Part shown: piece after piece, positions 46,027 to 54,012 of the stretch | Layout of the letters: each line of letters opens with the position of its first letter | Numbering within the stretch: position 1 is the first letter of the stretch | Virus record (IMG/VR): IMGVR_UViG_3300030085_002431 | Location: 1 to 64,000 of that record | Reading direction: 5' to 3' (one strand) | DNA: 64,000 bases | DNA from: a virus | Notes under the pieces: generated by a model | What the model was told of the DNA's origin: nothing | Databases searched by the model: none | Seen by the model: only the letters and a program-made list of their open reading frames with translations | Made by a program: the position numbers and the translations under genes

Positions 46027-46034
46027 GCTAAATA
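46027..46034 (+). promoter_or_regulatory. Late promoter motif (GCTAAATA)
   Basis: GCTAAATA lies 22 bases before the ATG at 46057, in the 34-base gap after the repetitive adhesin gene. It is identical to the motif at 31119. Confidence 0.45.
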
Positions 46035-46056
46035 GTTTTATAGAATTCCCATATTA

Positions 46057-46506
46057 ATGGCAAATACTAAACGTGTTCAGATCCGTAAGGGTTCTGAGCC
46101 CGAACATCAGGCTTTTACTGGTGCTCTGGCAGAAATCACTTACGATACTACTAAAAAGTCCATCAGAATGCATGATGGAACAACTTTGGGTGGTTTTGAC
46201 GTACAAAAATCTAGGTACGATTTTTTAAATGGAGCAACCACTCTCGTCACCAATGTTAAGTACTTTGCCGACACCGTAAACGGAGCATACTCCGTTACCT
46301 TGCCTACCTTTAAGGCAATTGGTGACACTATTATTATAGTTGATGCCGAGGCATATTGGGATATAAATAATCTCACGGTGCTAACTCAAAATAATGAAAC
46401 ATTTAAGGATTATACAGGACTAATTGAATCCCCTTTGGTGTGTGACGTTGCTGGTGCGGCAATAGAACTTATTTGGGAAGGCAGTTACTGGAGATTAATC
46501 GCATGA
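46057..46506 (+). CDS. Small fibre/tropism-determinant-like protein, 149 aa
   Basis: The first 55 residues (TKRVQIRKGSEPEHQAFTGA, then LAEITYDTTKKSIRMHDGTT and GG) match the N-terminal attachment domain found in major-tropism-determinant-like and many phage fibre proteins: 'RxGT/S-x-x-E-x-x-x-F-x-G-x-x-G/A-E-I-x-x-D-x-x-x-x-x-x-(V/R)-(H/G)-DG'. The remaining 90 residues are a short beta domain with 'GDTIIIVDAEAYWDINNLTV' and end in IELIWEGSYWRLIA, a common tail-fibre ending. Its stop overlaps the next start (ATGA). It probably forms a short fibre or an adaptor for the following proteins. Confidence 0.7.
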   Translation: MANTKRVQIRKGSEPEHQAFTGALAEITYDTTKKSIRMHDGTTLGGFDVQKSRYDFLNGATTLVTNVKYFADTVNGAYSVTLPTFKAIGDTIIIVDAEAYWDINNLTVLTQNNETFKDYTGLIESPLVCDVAGAAIELIWEGSYWRLIA

Positions 46507-46886
46507 CAATGTTTCTAAGCGGGAGTATGCTCTCTGGATCTGGTGGTGGAGGCGGTGGAGGAAAATTATTTTCACAGCAAAATGATTTTTACATCCATGC
46601 TCTACGCAGAGACTCAGATGGAATGCTTCGTTACACAAAAATAAAAACCACCGATTCAGAAGTTGGTGATTTCCATAGATTAGATGGAACCCCTTATCCT
46701 GACTTCCTTGACGGAGCAGATTACGTAGAAGAGACGACTGAAGAGAAAACGTATACAAATCACCCACAGGATAAATACCAACAGTATAGGTTTGACTTTA
46801 GACGCATCACTTATTTTATTGATGACGATGGATATCTTGTTGCAAGATTTGGAAGTTATGATTACAACACCGAAGGACCTAAGTAA
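46503..46886 (+). CDS. Small structural protein with N-terminal polyglycine tract, 127 aa
   Basis: The ATG at 46503 was chosen because it forms an ATGA overlap with the stop of the 149-residue gene. An in-frame upstream ATG at 46473 would lie inside that gene. The protein starts MTMFLSGSML, followed by seven consecutive glycines and KLF. The rest is charged and aromatic (FYIHALRRDSDGMLRYTKI, YQQYRFDFRRITYFIDDDGY), with no recognised fold. The polyglycine N-terminus resembles that of the small gene at 50816. A flexible glycine linker near the N-terminus would suit a virion decoration or adaptor protein, but the function is unknown. Confidence 0.6.
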   Translation: MTMFLSGSMLSGSGGGGGGGKLFSQQNDFYIHALRRDSDGMLRYTKIKTTDSEVGDFHRLDGTPYPDFLDGADYVEETTEEKTYTNHPQDKYQQYRFDFRRITYFIDDDGYLVARFGSYDYNTEGPK

Positions 46887-46901
46887 GGAATTTAGCAAAA
46901 A

Positions 46902-49900
46902 ATGGCAGACTTTAGACTTGGAAGACTAAAATTCAACTGGAGAGGTGACTGGGTAGCAGGAACCGCTTACGTCATCGATGACATCGTAAAGTTTGGTGCA
47001 AATACTTACGTCTGTACCACCAATCATACTTCCGTCACTGATGAAACTACCTGGTATACCACTGACCTAACAAAGTGGTCACTCCACACTGAAGGTATAA
47101 GAGATCGTGGCACTTGGTCAAGTGGTGTTTTTTACAAAATCAATGACCTTGTTACCTATGGAAATACTTCCTATCGTGTAACAACCGCATTTACCTCAAC
47201 AGCACCATTCTCAACAACTTATCTTGTTGAGTATCTCAGAGGATTTGAGTATGAAGATTCTTGGAATAGTTCAACTGAGTATCAGCAAGGTGATGTTGTA
47301 AACTATGGTGGTTATTCATACATTGCTACCAGCATTAATACAAATAAACCACCATCAGATTATCTCTCAGCAGATTGGGATGTAATTACAACAGGTTTTG
47401 ACGTAGTTGGTGCTTATAGTACTACTACAAACTACAAACCAGGTGATGTTGTTCAACGTGGTGGTTATGCTTACGTTGCAATCACAACTTCAATAAATGT
47501 AGAACCAACTCAAACTGGAAGTTGGGACCTTATTGTTAAGGGTATTGATTGGAAAGGTGCTTTCAGCACATCTACCACTTATCAATTGGGTGACGCAGTA
47601 AGTAGAAATAGTAATTCTTATATTAGTGTTGCATCAACTAACACTGGTAATGACCCAGCAACTGATGCTACTGGTGAATACTGGAATCCTCTAACTCAGG
47701 GTTCTGAAACCAATGTCATGACCACTGGTGGTGACATCATTTATCAGTCTGGTGCTGGTCCTACAAGATTACCAGTTGGTGCTGGTGGTTCAGTTCTTAC
47801 TGTTTCTAGTGCTGGATATCCACAATGGGAATCAAATAATGTAACTGATCCTGTTTATTATGTTGCAGAAGAGGGTAGTGATACCAATACTGGTGAAAAT
47901 ATTTCAAATGCATTTGCATCACTAGGTAAAGCACTATCGGTTGCAACTGGAAATGCAACAATTTATGTAAAAGCAGGTGATTACAACGAGACACTACCAC
48001 TAGTAGTGCCTTCTTCTGTAACTGTTGTTGGTGATAACATCAGAACAACAAAAATTAAAGCAGCTAGTGGAAGTGGAAACCACTGGGATATTGGATTAAA
48101 TATCGCAATTACTGATATTACTTTTGGTTCAGTTATTACCTTCTCAAATGGTGCTAGAGGAACATATATTGATTCCGATGCCCATGATAAAAATATTGAG
48201 ATTATCCGTAATATCAATTATCCAGCACCTTCACCATCAACAACAATAACCCACGTTGATAACGTACCATATAATACTAACGTTGTTACTGTAACAACAG
48301 CAGCAAATAGAACAAATGCACAATCCAAGATGTTCTTGGTTAGTGATAAGACAATGCTTAAAGACCTCCAGATGGAAGGTCTAACTGGATATCAAGTAGC
48401 AGGTACTGCATATTCGGCATCTGGTTCTATTAGTGGAACTACTCTAACTTCATCAAATCTAATTTCGGATTTGATTGGAACAACAGTTACTGGTTCTGGT
48501 GTTTCTGCAGCAACTAAAATTGTTAATGTTCTCAATTCAACCACTGCAGAAGTAAGTGTTTCCCAGACCGTTGGTTCTACTACACTTACATTTACTGCAC
48601 CTCCTCAGGACATTAATAATGCAACAGTTAGGGGTATCTTTGTTTCATTGAACCCTTCTACACCAATCACTAAGTCTCCTTACATCTCACAGTGTTCGGC
48701 ATTCTCAACTGCTGGCATGGGTGCGAAAGTTGATGGAAGAGTCCATAGAGCATTCCCACCAGGTAGTTCAACTCCTTCTAATAAGTCAATTGTTTTTGAC
48801 TCATTCACCAACATTCACGATGAGGGTGTTTCTTTCTGGGTTACTAACAATGGTGCTGCAGAATTCGTTTCTTGCTTCAGTTACTATGCTCATATTTCTT
48901 ATGCAGCAACTCGTGGTGGAAGAATCCGTTCACTCGCAGGTAACTCTTCTTGGGGAACTTATGGACTTGTAAGTTCTGGTTACAACGCAGATGAAGCTCC
49001 AGTAAATGGAGTTGTTGAAGGTCTTCAACTTAAGTTTGCTGCTTCTACAGTTACTGGTACAGGATTTGTTGAAGGTGGTAGAATTATTGGTAGTACTTCA
49101 GGTGCTCAAGGACATATTAATTCCTCACAATCTGAAAAACTAATCTATTCATTGATTTCTGCTGGACCTCTTGGTGTTGGTACTGGATTTGCAATGGGTG
49201 AAACCATTACTGCATCTAACGGAACAACAGCAACACTTCTTTCTAATACTGATGCTAACACTGGTATTAATGGATTTACATTCCCAATGTCTGGATTGCC
49301 ATCTACTTTAGAAGAAGGTGGTAGTGTTGAATTCATTACTGGTTCTGGTAATGGTGGTATTAATAATCAAACAGTTACTGGTGCTGACCAATTCACTTAT
49401 GTTGTTTCAAATGTAAGTTACAACGCACCAGATGGTAGAGGGGATTTAGCAGTTACTAGAGGAGCATTGGGTTCTGTTGCTGCTGGTCACACTGGTGGTA
49501 CAACATTCATCACTTCATATCCAGAAACTGGTACTACAGAAACACTATTGACTGCTGCTGCACCAAGTGATACAACAATTTTCGTTTCTAGTTCTTCTGG
49601 ATTCGTACAAAATGGATTTGCAAAAGTTGGTGATGAACTAATGCAAGTCACTAATATTCTTTCTAGTACTTCACTTGAAGTTACTAGAGCTGCACAAGGT
49701 TCTGGTTCTGCTGGTTCTTATAATTCAGGTGCTCCTGTTGTTTCTATTGGTCAATCTGTAGCAGTTTCTTCTGAGTTGTTTAAGGATACTGTAAGTGGTG
49801 ATACAACTCTTCGTGTAAAACCAACTACTGGATTTACAACATCAATGTACATCAAGATTGATTCTGAGTTTATTGATGTTAACTCAGTAACTGCAGATAG

Positions 49901-50432
49901 TCTTGGTCAATCTATCGTTGTTCTTGCTGAAGAAAAAGCAGCAAAGGCATATGATGGACAAGCAGTTAAGATTAGATTCCTGTATTCACAGGGAAGATTC
50001 ACAGGTCACGACTTCTTACAAGTTGGTACTGGTGGAACTTCAACAACAAATTGGCCTGGTATTCCTACACAGGATCCAGTACAAACACAGGAAGTTGTTG
50101 AAGATTTCCCAGGTCGTGTTTTCTACGTATCTGCTGACTCTAACGGTAACTTCCGTGTTGGTAAGTACTTTAAGGTTAATCAGGCAACTGGTTCTGCAAC
50201 CTTGAATGCTTCCGCATTCGACCTATCTGGTCTGACCTCCTTGAGACTTGGTTCAATTGGTGCTCAGTTGGGTGCTCAAATTAATGAGTTCTCAACAGAT
50301 ACTACACTTTCTCAGAACAGTAATGAGAAGGTTCCTACTCAGGCAGCAGTTAAGGCATACATCGACAATGCTGACGCATCTACCAAGAAGACCGCACAGA
50401 GTGAGGGTTACTTCTTCGGTAATAGCCTCTGA
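46902..50432 (+). CDS. Tail fibre with carbohydrate-binding-like repeats and beta-helix, 1,176 aa
   Basis: Residues about 14-260 contain five repeats of 'W/Y-x-x-x-x-x-Y-x-x-G/D-D-x-V-x-x-x-x-x-x-Y' (WVAGTAYVIDDIVKFGANTY, SSTEYQQGDVVNYGGYSYIA, TTNYKPGDVVQRGGYAYVAI). This is the layout of small CBM5/12-like chitin- or sugar-binding modules. From about residue 320 a pectate-lyase-like right-handed beta-helix begins (YYVAEEGSDTNTGENISNAF, ATIYVKAGDYNETLPLVVPS), running to about residue 760. It is followed by GxGY-free beta domains and a helical C-terminal tip (VPTQAAVKAYIDNADASTKK). No lyase catalytic residues can be assigned. It is probably a host-glycan-binding fibre. Confidence 0.75.
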   Translation: MADFRLGRLKFNWRGDWVAGTAYVIDDIVKFGANTYVCTTNHTSVTDETTWYTTDLTKWSLHTEGIRDRGTWSSGVFYKINDLVTYGNTSYRVTTAFTSTAPFSTTYLVEYLRGFEYEDSWNSSTEYQQGDVVNYGGYSYIATSINTNKPPSDYLSADWDVITTGFDVVGAYSTTTNYKPGDVVQRGGYAYVAITTSINVEPTQTGSWDLIVKGIDWKGAFSTSTTYQLGDAVSRNSNSYISVASTNTGNDPATDATGEYWNPLTQGSETNVMTTGGDIIYQSGAGPTRLPVGAGGSVLTVSSAGYPQWESNNVTDPVYYVAEEGSDTNTGENISNAFASLGKALSVATGNATIYVKAGDYNETLPLVVPSSVTVVGDNIRTTKIKAASGSGNHWDIGLNIAITDITFGSVITFSNGARGTYIDSDAHDKNIEIIRNINYPAPSPSTTITHVDNVPYNTNVVTVTTAANRTNAQSKMFLVSDKTMLKDLQMEGLTGYQVAGTAYSASGSISGTTLTSSNLISDLIGTTVTGSGVSAATKIVNVLNSTTAEVSVSQTVGSTTLTFTAPPQDINNATVRGIFVSLNPSTPITKSPYISQCSAFSTAGMGAKVDGRVHRAFPPGSSTPSNKSIVFDSFTNIHDEGVSFWVTNNGAAEFVSCFSYYAHISYAATRGGRIRSLAGNSSWGTYGLVSSGYNADEAPVNGVVEGLQLKFAASTVTGTGFVEGGRIIGSTSGAQGHINSSQSEKLIYSLISAGPLGVGTGFAMGETITASNGTTATLLSNTDANTGINGFTFPMSGLPSTLEEGGSVEFITGSGNGGINNQTVTGADQFTYVVSNVSYNAPDGRGDLAVTRGALGSVAAGHTGGTTFITSYPETGTTETLLTAAAPSDTTIFVSSSSGFVQNGFAKVGDELMQVTNILSSTSLEVTRAAQGSGSAGSYNSGAPVVSIGQSVAVSSELFKDTVSGDTTLRVKPTTGFTTSMYIKIDSEFIDVNSVTADSLGQSIVVLAEEKAAKAYDGQAVKIRFLYSQGRFTGHDFLQVGTGGTSTTNWPGIPTQDPVQTQEVVEDFPGRVFYVSADSNGNFRVGKYFKVNQATGSATLNASAFDLSGLTSLRLGSIGAQLGAQINEFSTDTTLSQNSNEKVPTQAAVKAYIDNADASTKKTAQSEGYFFGNSL

Positions 50433-50457
50433 ACTAAATAATATTATCAAATAAATA
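50433..50457 (+). promoter_or_regulatory. Pair of late promoter motifs (ACTAAATA and AATAAATA)
   Basis: ACTAAATA (50433-50440) and AATAAATA (50450-50457) lie in the 50-base gap before the gene at 50483. The second is 25 bases from the ATG, the more typical distance here. Confidence 0.5.
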
Positions 50458-50482
50458 CTAGTATAGGAAAGAGTATTGTAAA

Positions 50483-50803
50483 ATGGCTTCTGGAATTTTA
50501 GGACAATCCGCCCCTTCGGCAACTACTTTGACAACTGTTTATACAGTACCAAGTAGCACTCATTCTGTTGCGAACATTAACGTTCTTAATCGTAGTGCAT
50601 CAGCACCTGTAGATGTGAGAATTGCTTTATCTGCAACTGGAACACCTACATCAGCAGAGTACATCGAATATGATGTTTCTATTCCTGCTAAGGGTGTTAT
50701 GGAAAGAACTGCAATTTCATTGCAAGCAGGAAAGAACATTGTCGTTTATTGCTCTACTGGAGACACTTCTATCAGTGTCTACGGATTAGAGCAATCTGCT
50801 TGA
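50483..50803 (+). CDS. Small conserved structural protein, 106 aa
   Basis: A 106-residue beta protein (ASGILGQSAPSATTLTTVYT, VANINVLNRSASAPVDVRIA, PTSAEYIEYDVSIPAKGVME). The same domain appears twice, in diverged form, at the start of the truncated fibre at 62717 (SAYDDVEYLEYDRYI and SSEDYIEYDVEIGPN). The conserved core is '(V)NRSxxPVxVRIALS-x-x-x-x-EYIEYD-x-x-(I)'. It is probably a small virion protein or fibre-attachment module that also occurs fused to larger fibres. GGAAAG about 12 bases upstream could be its ribosome binding site. The strong ribosome binding site of the next gene follows immediately. Confidence 0.7.
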   Translation: MASGILGQSAPSATTLTTVYTVPSSTHSVANINVLNRSASAPVDVRIALSATGTPTSAEYIEYDVSIPAKGVMERTAISLQAGKNIVVYCSTGDTSISVYGLEQSA

Positions 50804-50815
50804 TAGGAGGGACCA

Positions 50816-51085
50816 ATGGGAAGATTCGTAGGTTTATCCATCAATAAAGGTGGAGGCGGTGGTGGTAGGCCACTTAATGAGGAGTTTACAAGAGCAACGG
50901 GTATCACTACCGACTCTAGTAACAATGTTACAGCAGTTACATTAGGTGATGTTTCCTATACTAATGTTGGTTATAGCACTGTTGGACTAATCACAGGATT
51001 CACTGAAAATGTCGGTGGTGTCACTAAGGTTTATCAACTGACTTATAATAGTGATAACTATGTTACAAATATTACGGAGGTATAA
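50816..51085 (+). CDS. Small protein with N-terminal glycine tract, 89 aa
   Basis: An 89-residue protein starting MGRFVGLSIN, then KGGGGGGR. The rest is a beta-type domain with FTRATGITTDSSNNVTAVTL and KVYQLTYNSDNYVTNITEV, a 'T-x-x-x-Y-x-x-(D)-x-x-(V)-x-x-I' ending common in phage fibre tips. It has a strong ribosome binding site (GGAGGG, six bases before ATG) and sits between the 106-residue gene and the first cysteine-rich protein, with gaps of 12 and 3 bases. It is probably part of the same adhesin assembly. The function is unknown. Confidence 0.6.
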   Translation: MGRFVGLSINKGGGGGGRPLNEEFTRATGITTDSSNNVTAVTLGDVSYTNVGYSTVGLITGFTENVGGVTKVYQLTYNSDNYVTNITEV

Positions 51086-51088
51086 TTC

Positions 51089-52147
51089 GTGGCAGACGTA
51101 TTACTCTATAACTCATTAAACGATTCAAATAATGAGTATGCTAAAAGGTTGGATGACATTGATACCAACATGGCAGCAGAACAAGCTCGTGTTACTGCGG
51201 CTCAAACAAAATTAGATGTTGCTAATGCACAACTTGCTTCTGGTGGTGTAACTGGTAACTTCAGTCTTTGGTGTCTAATTCCAGAAGAGCCAGCAGATGG
51301 TTCTACATGGACTAGTGGAACAAGTTGTGGTTCTCTTAAGGTTTGTGATCAAACTGGATACTACCGTTGTGGTGCATCCTGTTCCTGGACAGTTCCAGCT
51401 GGTGCATCTTGTGCCAGATTCCAACTTTGGGGTGCTGGTGCTCCATCAGGAAGTAGTTGCTGTTGCGGTTTCTCTCCAATTGGTGGCAATGGTGCATATG
51501 CTTCTGTCATTATGTCAGTTACACCTGGAGACACATACACTCTATGTGCTGGTTGTGCATATTGTTGCTATGCAACAAGAAGTACATCAAATCAGGATGG
51601 ATGTCCTTCATACGTTCAGGGAAATGGACTTACTAACTTCTGTGCAGAAGGTGGTGAAGGAAATATCCAATGTGAAATGAAGACAAGGATGCAGGAAGGT
51701 AACCTCAATTCAGATTACTGTATGTACTTAGGTGCATGTATCTGTAATGGTGGTTCCGATACTTGCTATACGGGTGGACATACTTGCCAGATTGGTTGTA
51801 ACGATAACCAATGGTCTAATAAGTATGGATTCTTCCGTTCATGCAAAACATATTATGGAACATCAACTAGTGGAACTGTTTTTGGTATTAATGGTATGTT
51901 TAGTGCTATTTCTGCTGGTCACCGTGCATGTGTATATTATTGGTCAGCACCAGTTTATGGTTACCCAACTAACTCATGCTGCACAGGAGTATGGACTAGT
52001 GGTTGTGGTGGATGCGAACGTTCCGCACAGAGAGGATATCGTCAGATTCCAGGAGCAGGTGGATGGGGTAGCATGACAGACGGTGGTTGTAATACCGTTT
52101 GTGGTGATGCTGGAAGAATGGGCATGGTCTGTGTCACTTGGAAGTGA
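51089..52147 (+). CDS. Cysteine-rich adhesin-like protein A, 352 aa
   Basis: The start is GTG, preceded by GGAGG eight bases upstream; no in-frame ATG fits as well. Residues 1-50 are a charged helix, probably coiled coil. The rest is a glycine/cysteine-rich domain with about 31 cysteines. The segment CSWTVPAGASCARFQLWGAG aligns with Gly_rich_2-like fibre domains ('WTVPAGVTxVxVxLWGAGGG'), but with many Gly positions replaced by Cys, including a CCC and two CC pairs (SSCCCG, CAGCAYCC). The end, 'CGDAGRMGMVCVTWK', is shared with its paralogue at 52898. Disulfide cross-linking or metal binding is possible. It is probably a tip adhesin. Confidence 0.75.
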   Translation: MADVLLYNSLNDSNNEYAKRLDDIDTNMAAEQARVTAAQTKLDVANAQLASGGVTGNFSLWCLIPEEPADGSTWTSGTSCGSLKVCDQTGYYRCGASCSWTVPAGASCARFQLWGAGAPSGSSCCCGFSPIGGNGAYASVIMSVTPGDTYTLCAGCAYCCYATRSTSNQDGCPSYVQGNGLTNFCAEGGEGNIQCEMKTRMQEGNLNSDYCMYLGACICNGGSDTCYTGGHTCQIGCNDNQWSNKYGFFRSCKTYYGTSTSGTVFGINGMFSAISAGHRACVYYWSAPVYGYPTNSCCTGVWTSGCGGCERSAQRGYRQIPGAGGWGSMTDGGCNTVCGDAGRMGMVCVTWK

Positions 52148-52163
52148 TTTAATAGATATAGTT

Positions 52164-52171
52164 TATAAATA
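52164..52171 (+). promoter_or_regulatory. Late promoter (TATAAATA, perfect)
   Basis: A perfect T4 late octamer lies 43 bases before the ATG at 52215, in the 67-base gap after the first cysteine-rich gene. Confidence 0.7.
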
Positions 52172-52214
52172 ATCATACACAGAAGAATTTAGTTCAACAC
52201 AGGGGAAACTAACA

Positions 52215-52898
52215 ATGATAACGGAAAGTTTAACATATGCTGTTCCAGATGTTGCTTTTGTAGCAGGCATTTCTGGCAGTGTTACTCAAGACTTCCCATA
52301 TAATGGCCCAGAAAGCTTTTATGTGGAAATTGATGATGAGGGAGAAATCGTAAATATCGATGTTCCCTCAACACATAAAAATGCAATAGAGGTTACCTGG
52401 GCAGATAACCCAGAAATCTGTGCATTAGTTGGTCATTATTTTGTTGAAGATTGGAATGTAACACCTACTTTCGTCTCTGCTGATCTTGATGATGGATTTA
52501 CTCTTCCATCTGGTACTCCAACTACTTATCAAAAGAGAACTAATTATGAACTTGGTGACCTCTTCGAGGCCAAATATGATAGAGCAGCAGGAACCTGGTC
52601 AATGGAACAGATTGTCAAGCTAAAGGGTAGTCCTCTAATTGAAGAAGCAAAGAGAAGAAAGAGATATGTCAAGCAATATACTGACATGTTTGACTTTGCT
52701 GGTGATACTGGAACAGCAATTACTGCATTCCAAACAGCAATAGATAACTATCTTGCTGCTGCAGTATCAGTCCCTGTGTGGAACTATCTTCCTGAGCATT
52801 TTGCTCCTTACTTTGCTGATATCCCTAAAGTTCCTGCTCTTGCAGCAGCAGCATTTAAAGAACTTCCTGCAGATGAATCATTGGAGGCACTTAGCTGA
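52215..52898 (+). CDS. Protein of unknown function between the cysteine-rich paralogues, 227 aa
   Basis: A 227-residue acidic protein. Its N-terminal half is beta-type (VEIDDEGEIVNIDVPSTHKN, ICALVGHYFVEDWNVTPTFV). The centre has a basic helix (SPLIEEAKRRKRYVKQYTDM) and the end is alanine-rich helical (VPALAAAAFKELPADESLE). It has only one cysteine, in sharp contrast to the genes on both sides. It has its own late promoter and overlaps the start of the second cysteine-rich gene by one base (TGATG), so the two are probably made together. It could be a chaperone or partner of the adhesins. No family is recognised. Confidence 0.6.
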   Translation: MITESLTYAVPDVAFVAGISGSVTQDFPYNGPESFYVEIDDEGEIVNIDVPSTHKNAIEVTWADNPEICALVGHYFVEDWNVTPTFVSADLDDGFTLPSGTPTTYQKRTNYELGDLFEAKYDRAAGTWSMEQIVKLKGSPLIEEAKRRKRYVKQYTDMFDFAGDTGTAITAFQTAIDNYLAAAVSVPVWNYLPEHFAPYFADIPKVPALAAAAFKELPADESLEALS

Positions 52899-53941
52899 TG
52901 GACGTATTAGCATATAGCGCATTTAATAGAAGGGCAGAACTTGATGCCCAAGTAACAGCTAAAGAGGTTCAACTAGAAGCTCTTAGGCAGTGTGTCAGAG
53001 ACATTGATGCCCAAGTAACATCTAGAGAGGCAGCAGCAAGCTGGTTATCGAGTGGTGAGTATTCAATGCTCTGCTGTCCTCATAAATTTTCAGATTATGA
53101 AACTTTAATTGAAAATTACGAACTTTCTACTGAAAATAATGGATTTAAAGTTTGTAATACACAATCTCAATTTAACTGTGGTAATAGCTGTACTTGGACA
53201 GTTCCAGCTGGTGTAACTTGTGCCAGATTCCAACTTTGGGGTGCTGGTGGTGGTTCTGGATCTGGATGCTGCTGTGGTGGTTCACCATTTGGTTCATCTG
53301 CAGCATATGCAACAGTTTCTTTACCAGTCGTAGAAGGTTGTCAATATACAATTTGTTCTGGTTGTTCATATTGTTGCTTCCCCACTACTGGAACTTGTGG
53401 AAGACTTCCTGGTTGCCCATCCTACGTTCAGGGACACGGATTAACTAATTTCTGTGCAGATGGTGGTCAAGGAAGAATTGGAACCATGTTTGCAATGTAT
53501 GGTCACCGTTGCAGGTGCAGAATGCAGAACATTCAGTGTAATGATTCTGGTGGTTGTATCTGCAGTTTCGGTGCAGATTATTGCTTCGATAATTCCTGTG
53601 CATCTTGCGGTAAGATTGGATGCTTTATCCCTGGTGCTATGTACTTTGGTGCAGCACACTGTGGATCAGTTGTTAGGGGTGTCCGTGGCATGTGGCCTGA
53701 GATTTGCTACGATACAAACCACTACGGTTACGAAATGAGACCACCAATGTACGGTCTTCACTGCTGCCTCTGGTGTTTCCCTTATAGTAGTGGTTATTGC
53801 TGTGGTTGCGAGTGCTCAGCATCCCGTGGATGCCACCGATATCCAGGAATGGGTGGTTGGGCATCTCACACAATGAGTGGTGCTACTGGTATCTGTGGTG
53901 ATATGGGTAGAATGGGTATGGTTTGCATTACCTATTGCTGA
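52898..53941 (+). CDS. Cysteine-rich adhesin-like protein B, 347 aa
   Basis: A paralogue of the protein at 51089, and even richer in cysteine: about 40 of 347 residues. Residues 1-50 are helical with a duplicated 'LDAQVT/IDAQVT' motif. The core has CTWTVPAGVTCARFQLWGAG, then GSGCCCGGSPFG, CSGCSYCCFP and GCPSYVQGHGLTNFCADGGQ, each aligned with protein A. CRCRM, LHCCLWCF and GYCCGCECS add more clusters. The end, ICGDMGRMGMVCITYC, matches protein A except for the final Cys. It starts within the stop of the 227-residue gene. There is no signal peptide. Glycine-rich domains of this kind form phage fibre tips, so host recognition is the likely job. Confidence 0.75.
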   Translation: MDVLAYSAFNRRAELDAQVTAKEVQLEALRQCVRDIDAQVTSREAAASWLSSGEYSMLCCPHKFSDYETLIENYELSTENNGFKVCNTQSQFNCGNSCTWTVPAGVTCARFQLWGAGGGSGSGCCCGGSPFGSSAAYATVSLPVVEGCQYTICSGCSYCCFPTTGTCGRLPGCPSYVQGHGLTNFCADGGQGRIGTMFAMYGHRCRCRMQNIQCNDSGGCICSFGADYCFDNSCASCGKIGCFIPGAMYFGAAHCGSVVRGVRGMWPEICYDTNHYGYEMRPPMYGLHCCLWCFPYSSGYCCGCECSASRGCHRYPGMGGWASHTMSGATGICGDMGRMGMVCITYC

Positions 53942-53962
53942 TAATCACCTTTGACTTTCTGG

Positions 53963-53970
53963 TATAAATA
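53963..53970 (+). promoter_or_regulatory. Late promoter (TATAAATA, perfect)
   Basis: A perfect T4 late octamer lies 42 bases before the GT9 gene at 54013, in the gap after cysteine-rich protein B. It could drive the whole glycan cassette to 61911, whose genes follow with gaps of 12 bases or less. Confidence 0.7.
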
Positions 53971-54012
53971 GGAGTATCAGAAATTTATATTACTTGATTG
54001 GAGTATTTGTTC

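Noticed and set aside
41410-46035. Nearly continuous second open frame on the plus strand inside the repetitive adhesin gene (several frames of 120-470 codons)
   Set aside because: The predicted peptides are Leu/Val/Gln/Ser monotones that mirror the repeated Gly-Ser-Gly codons of the real frame. They have no ribosome binding sites, and their openness follows from the repeat codon pattern.
46473-46502. Upstream start for the polyglycine gene, adding 10 residues
   Set aside because: It would lie within the preceding gene, while the ATG at 46503 forms a standard ATGA overlap.
53998-54012. TTG start for the GT9 gene
   Set aside because: It removes the ribosome binding site (GGAG at 54000-54003), which is well spaced for the ATG at 54013; GT9 proteins begin close to the GGxG motif.
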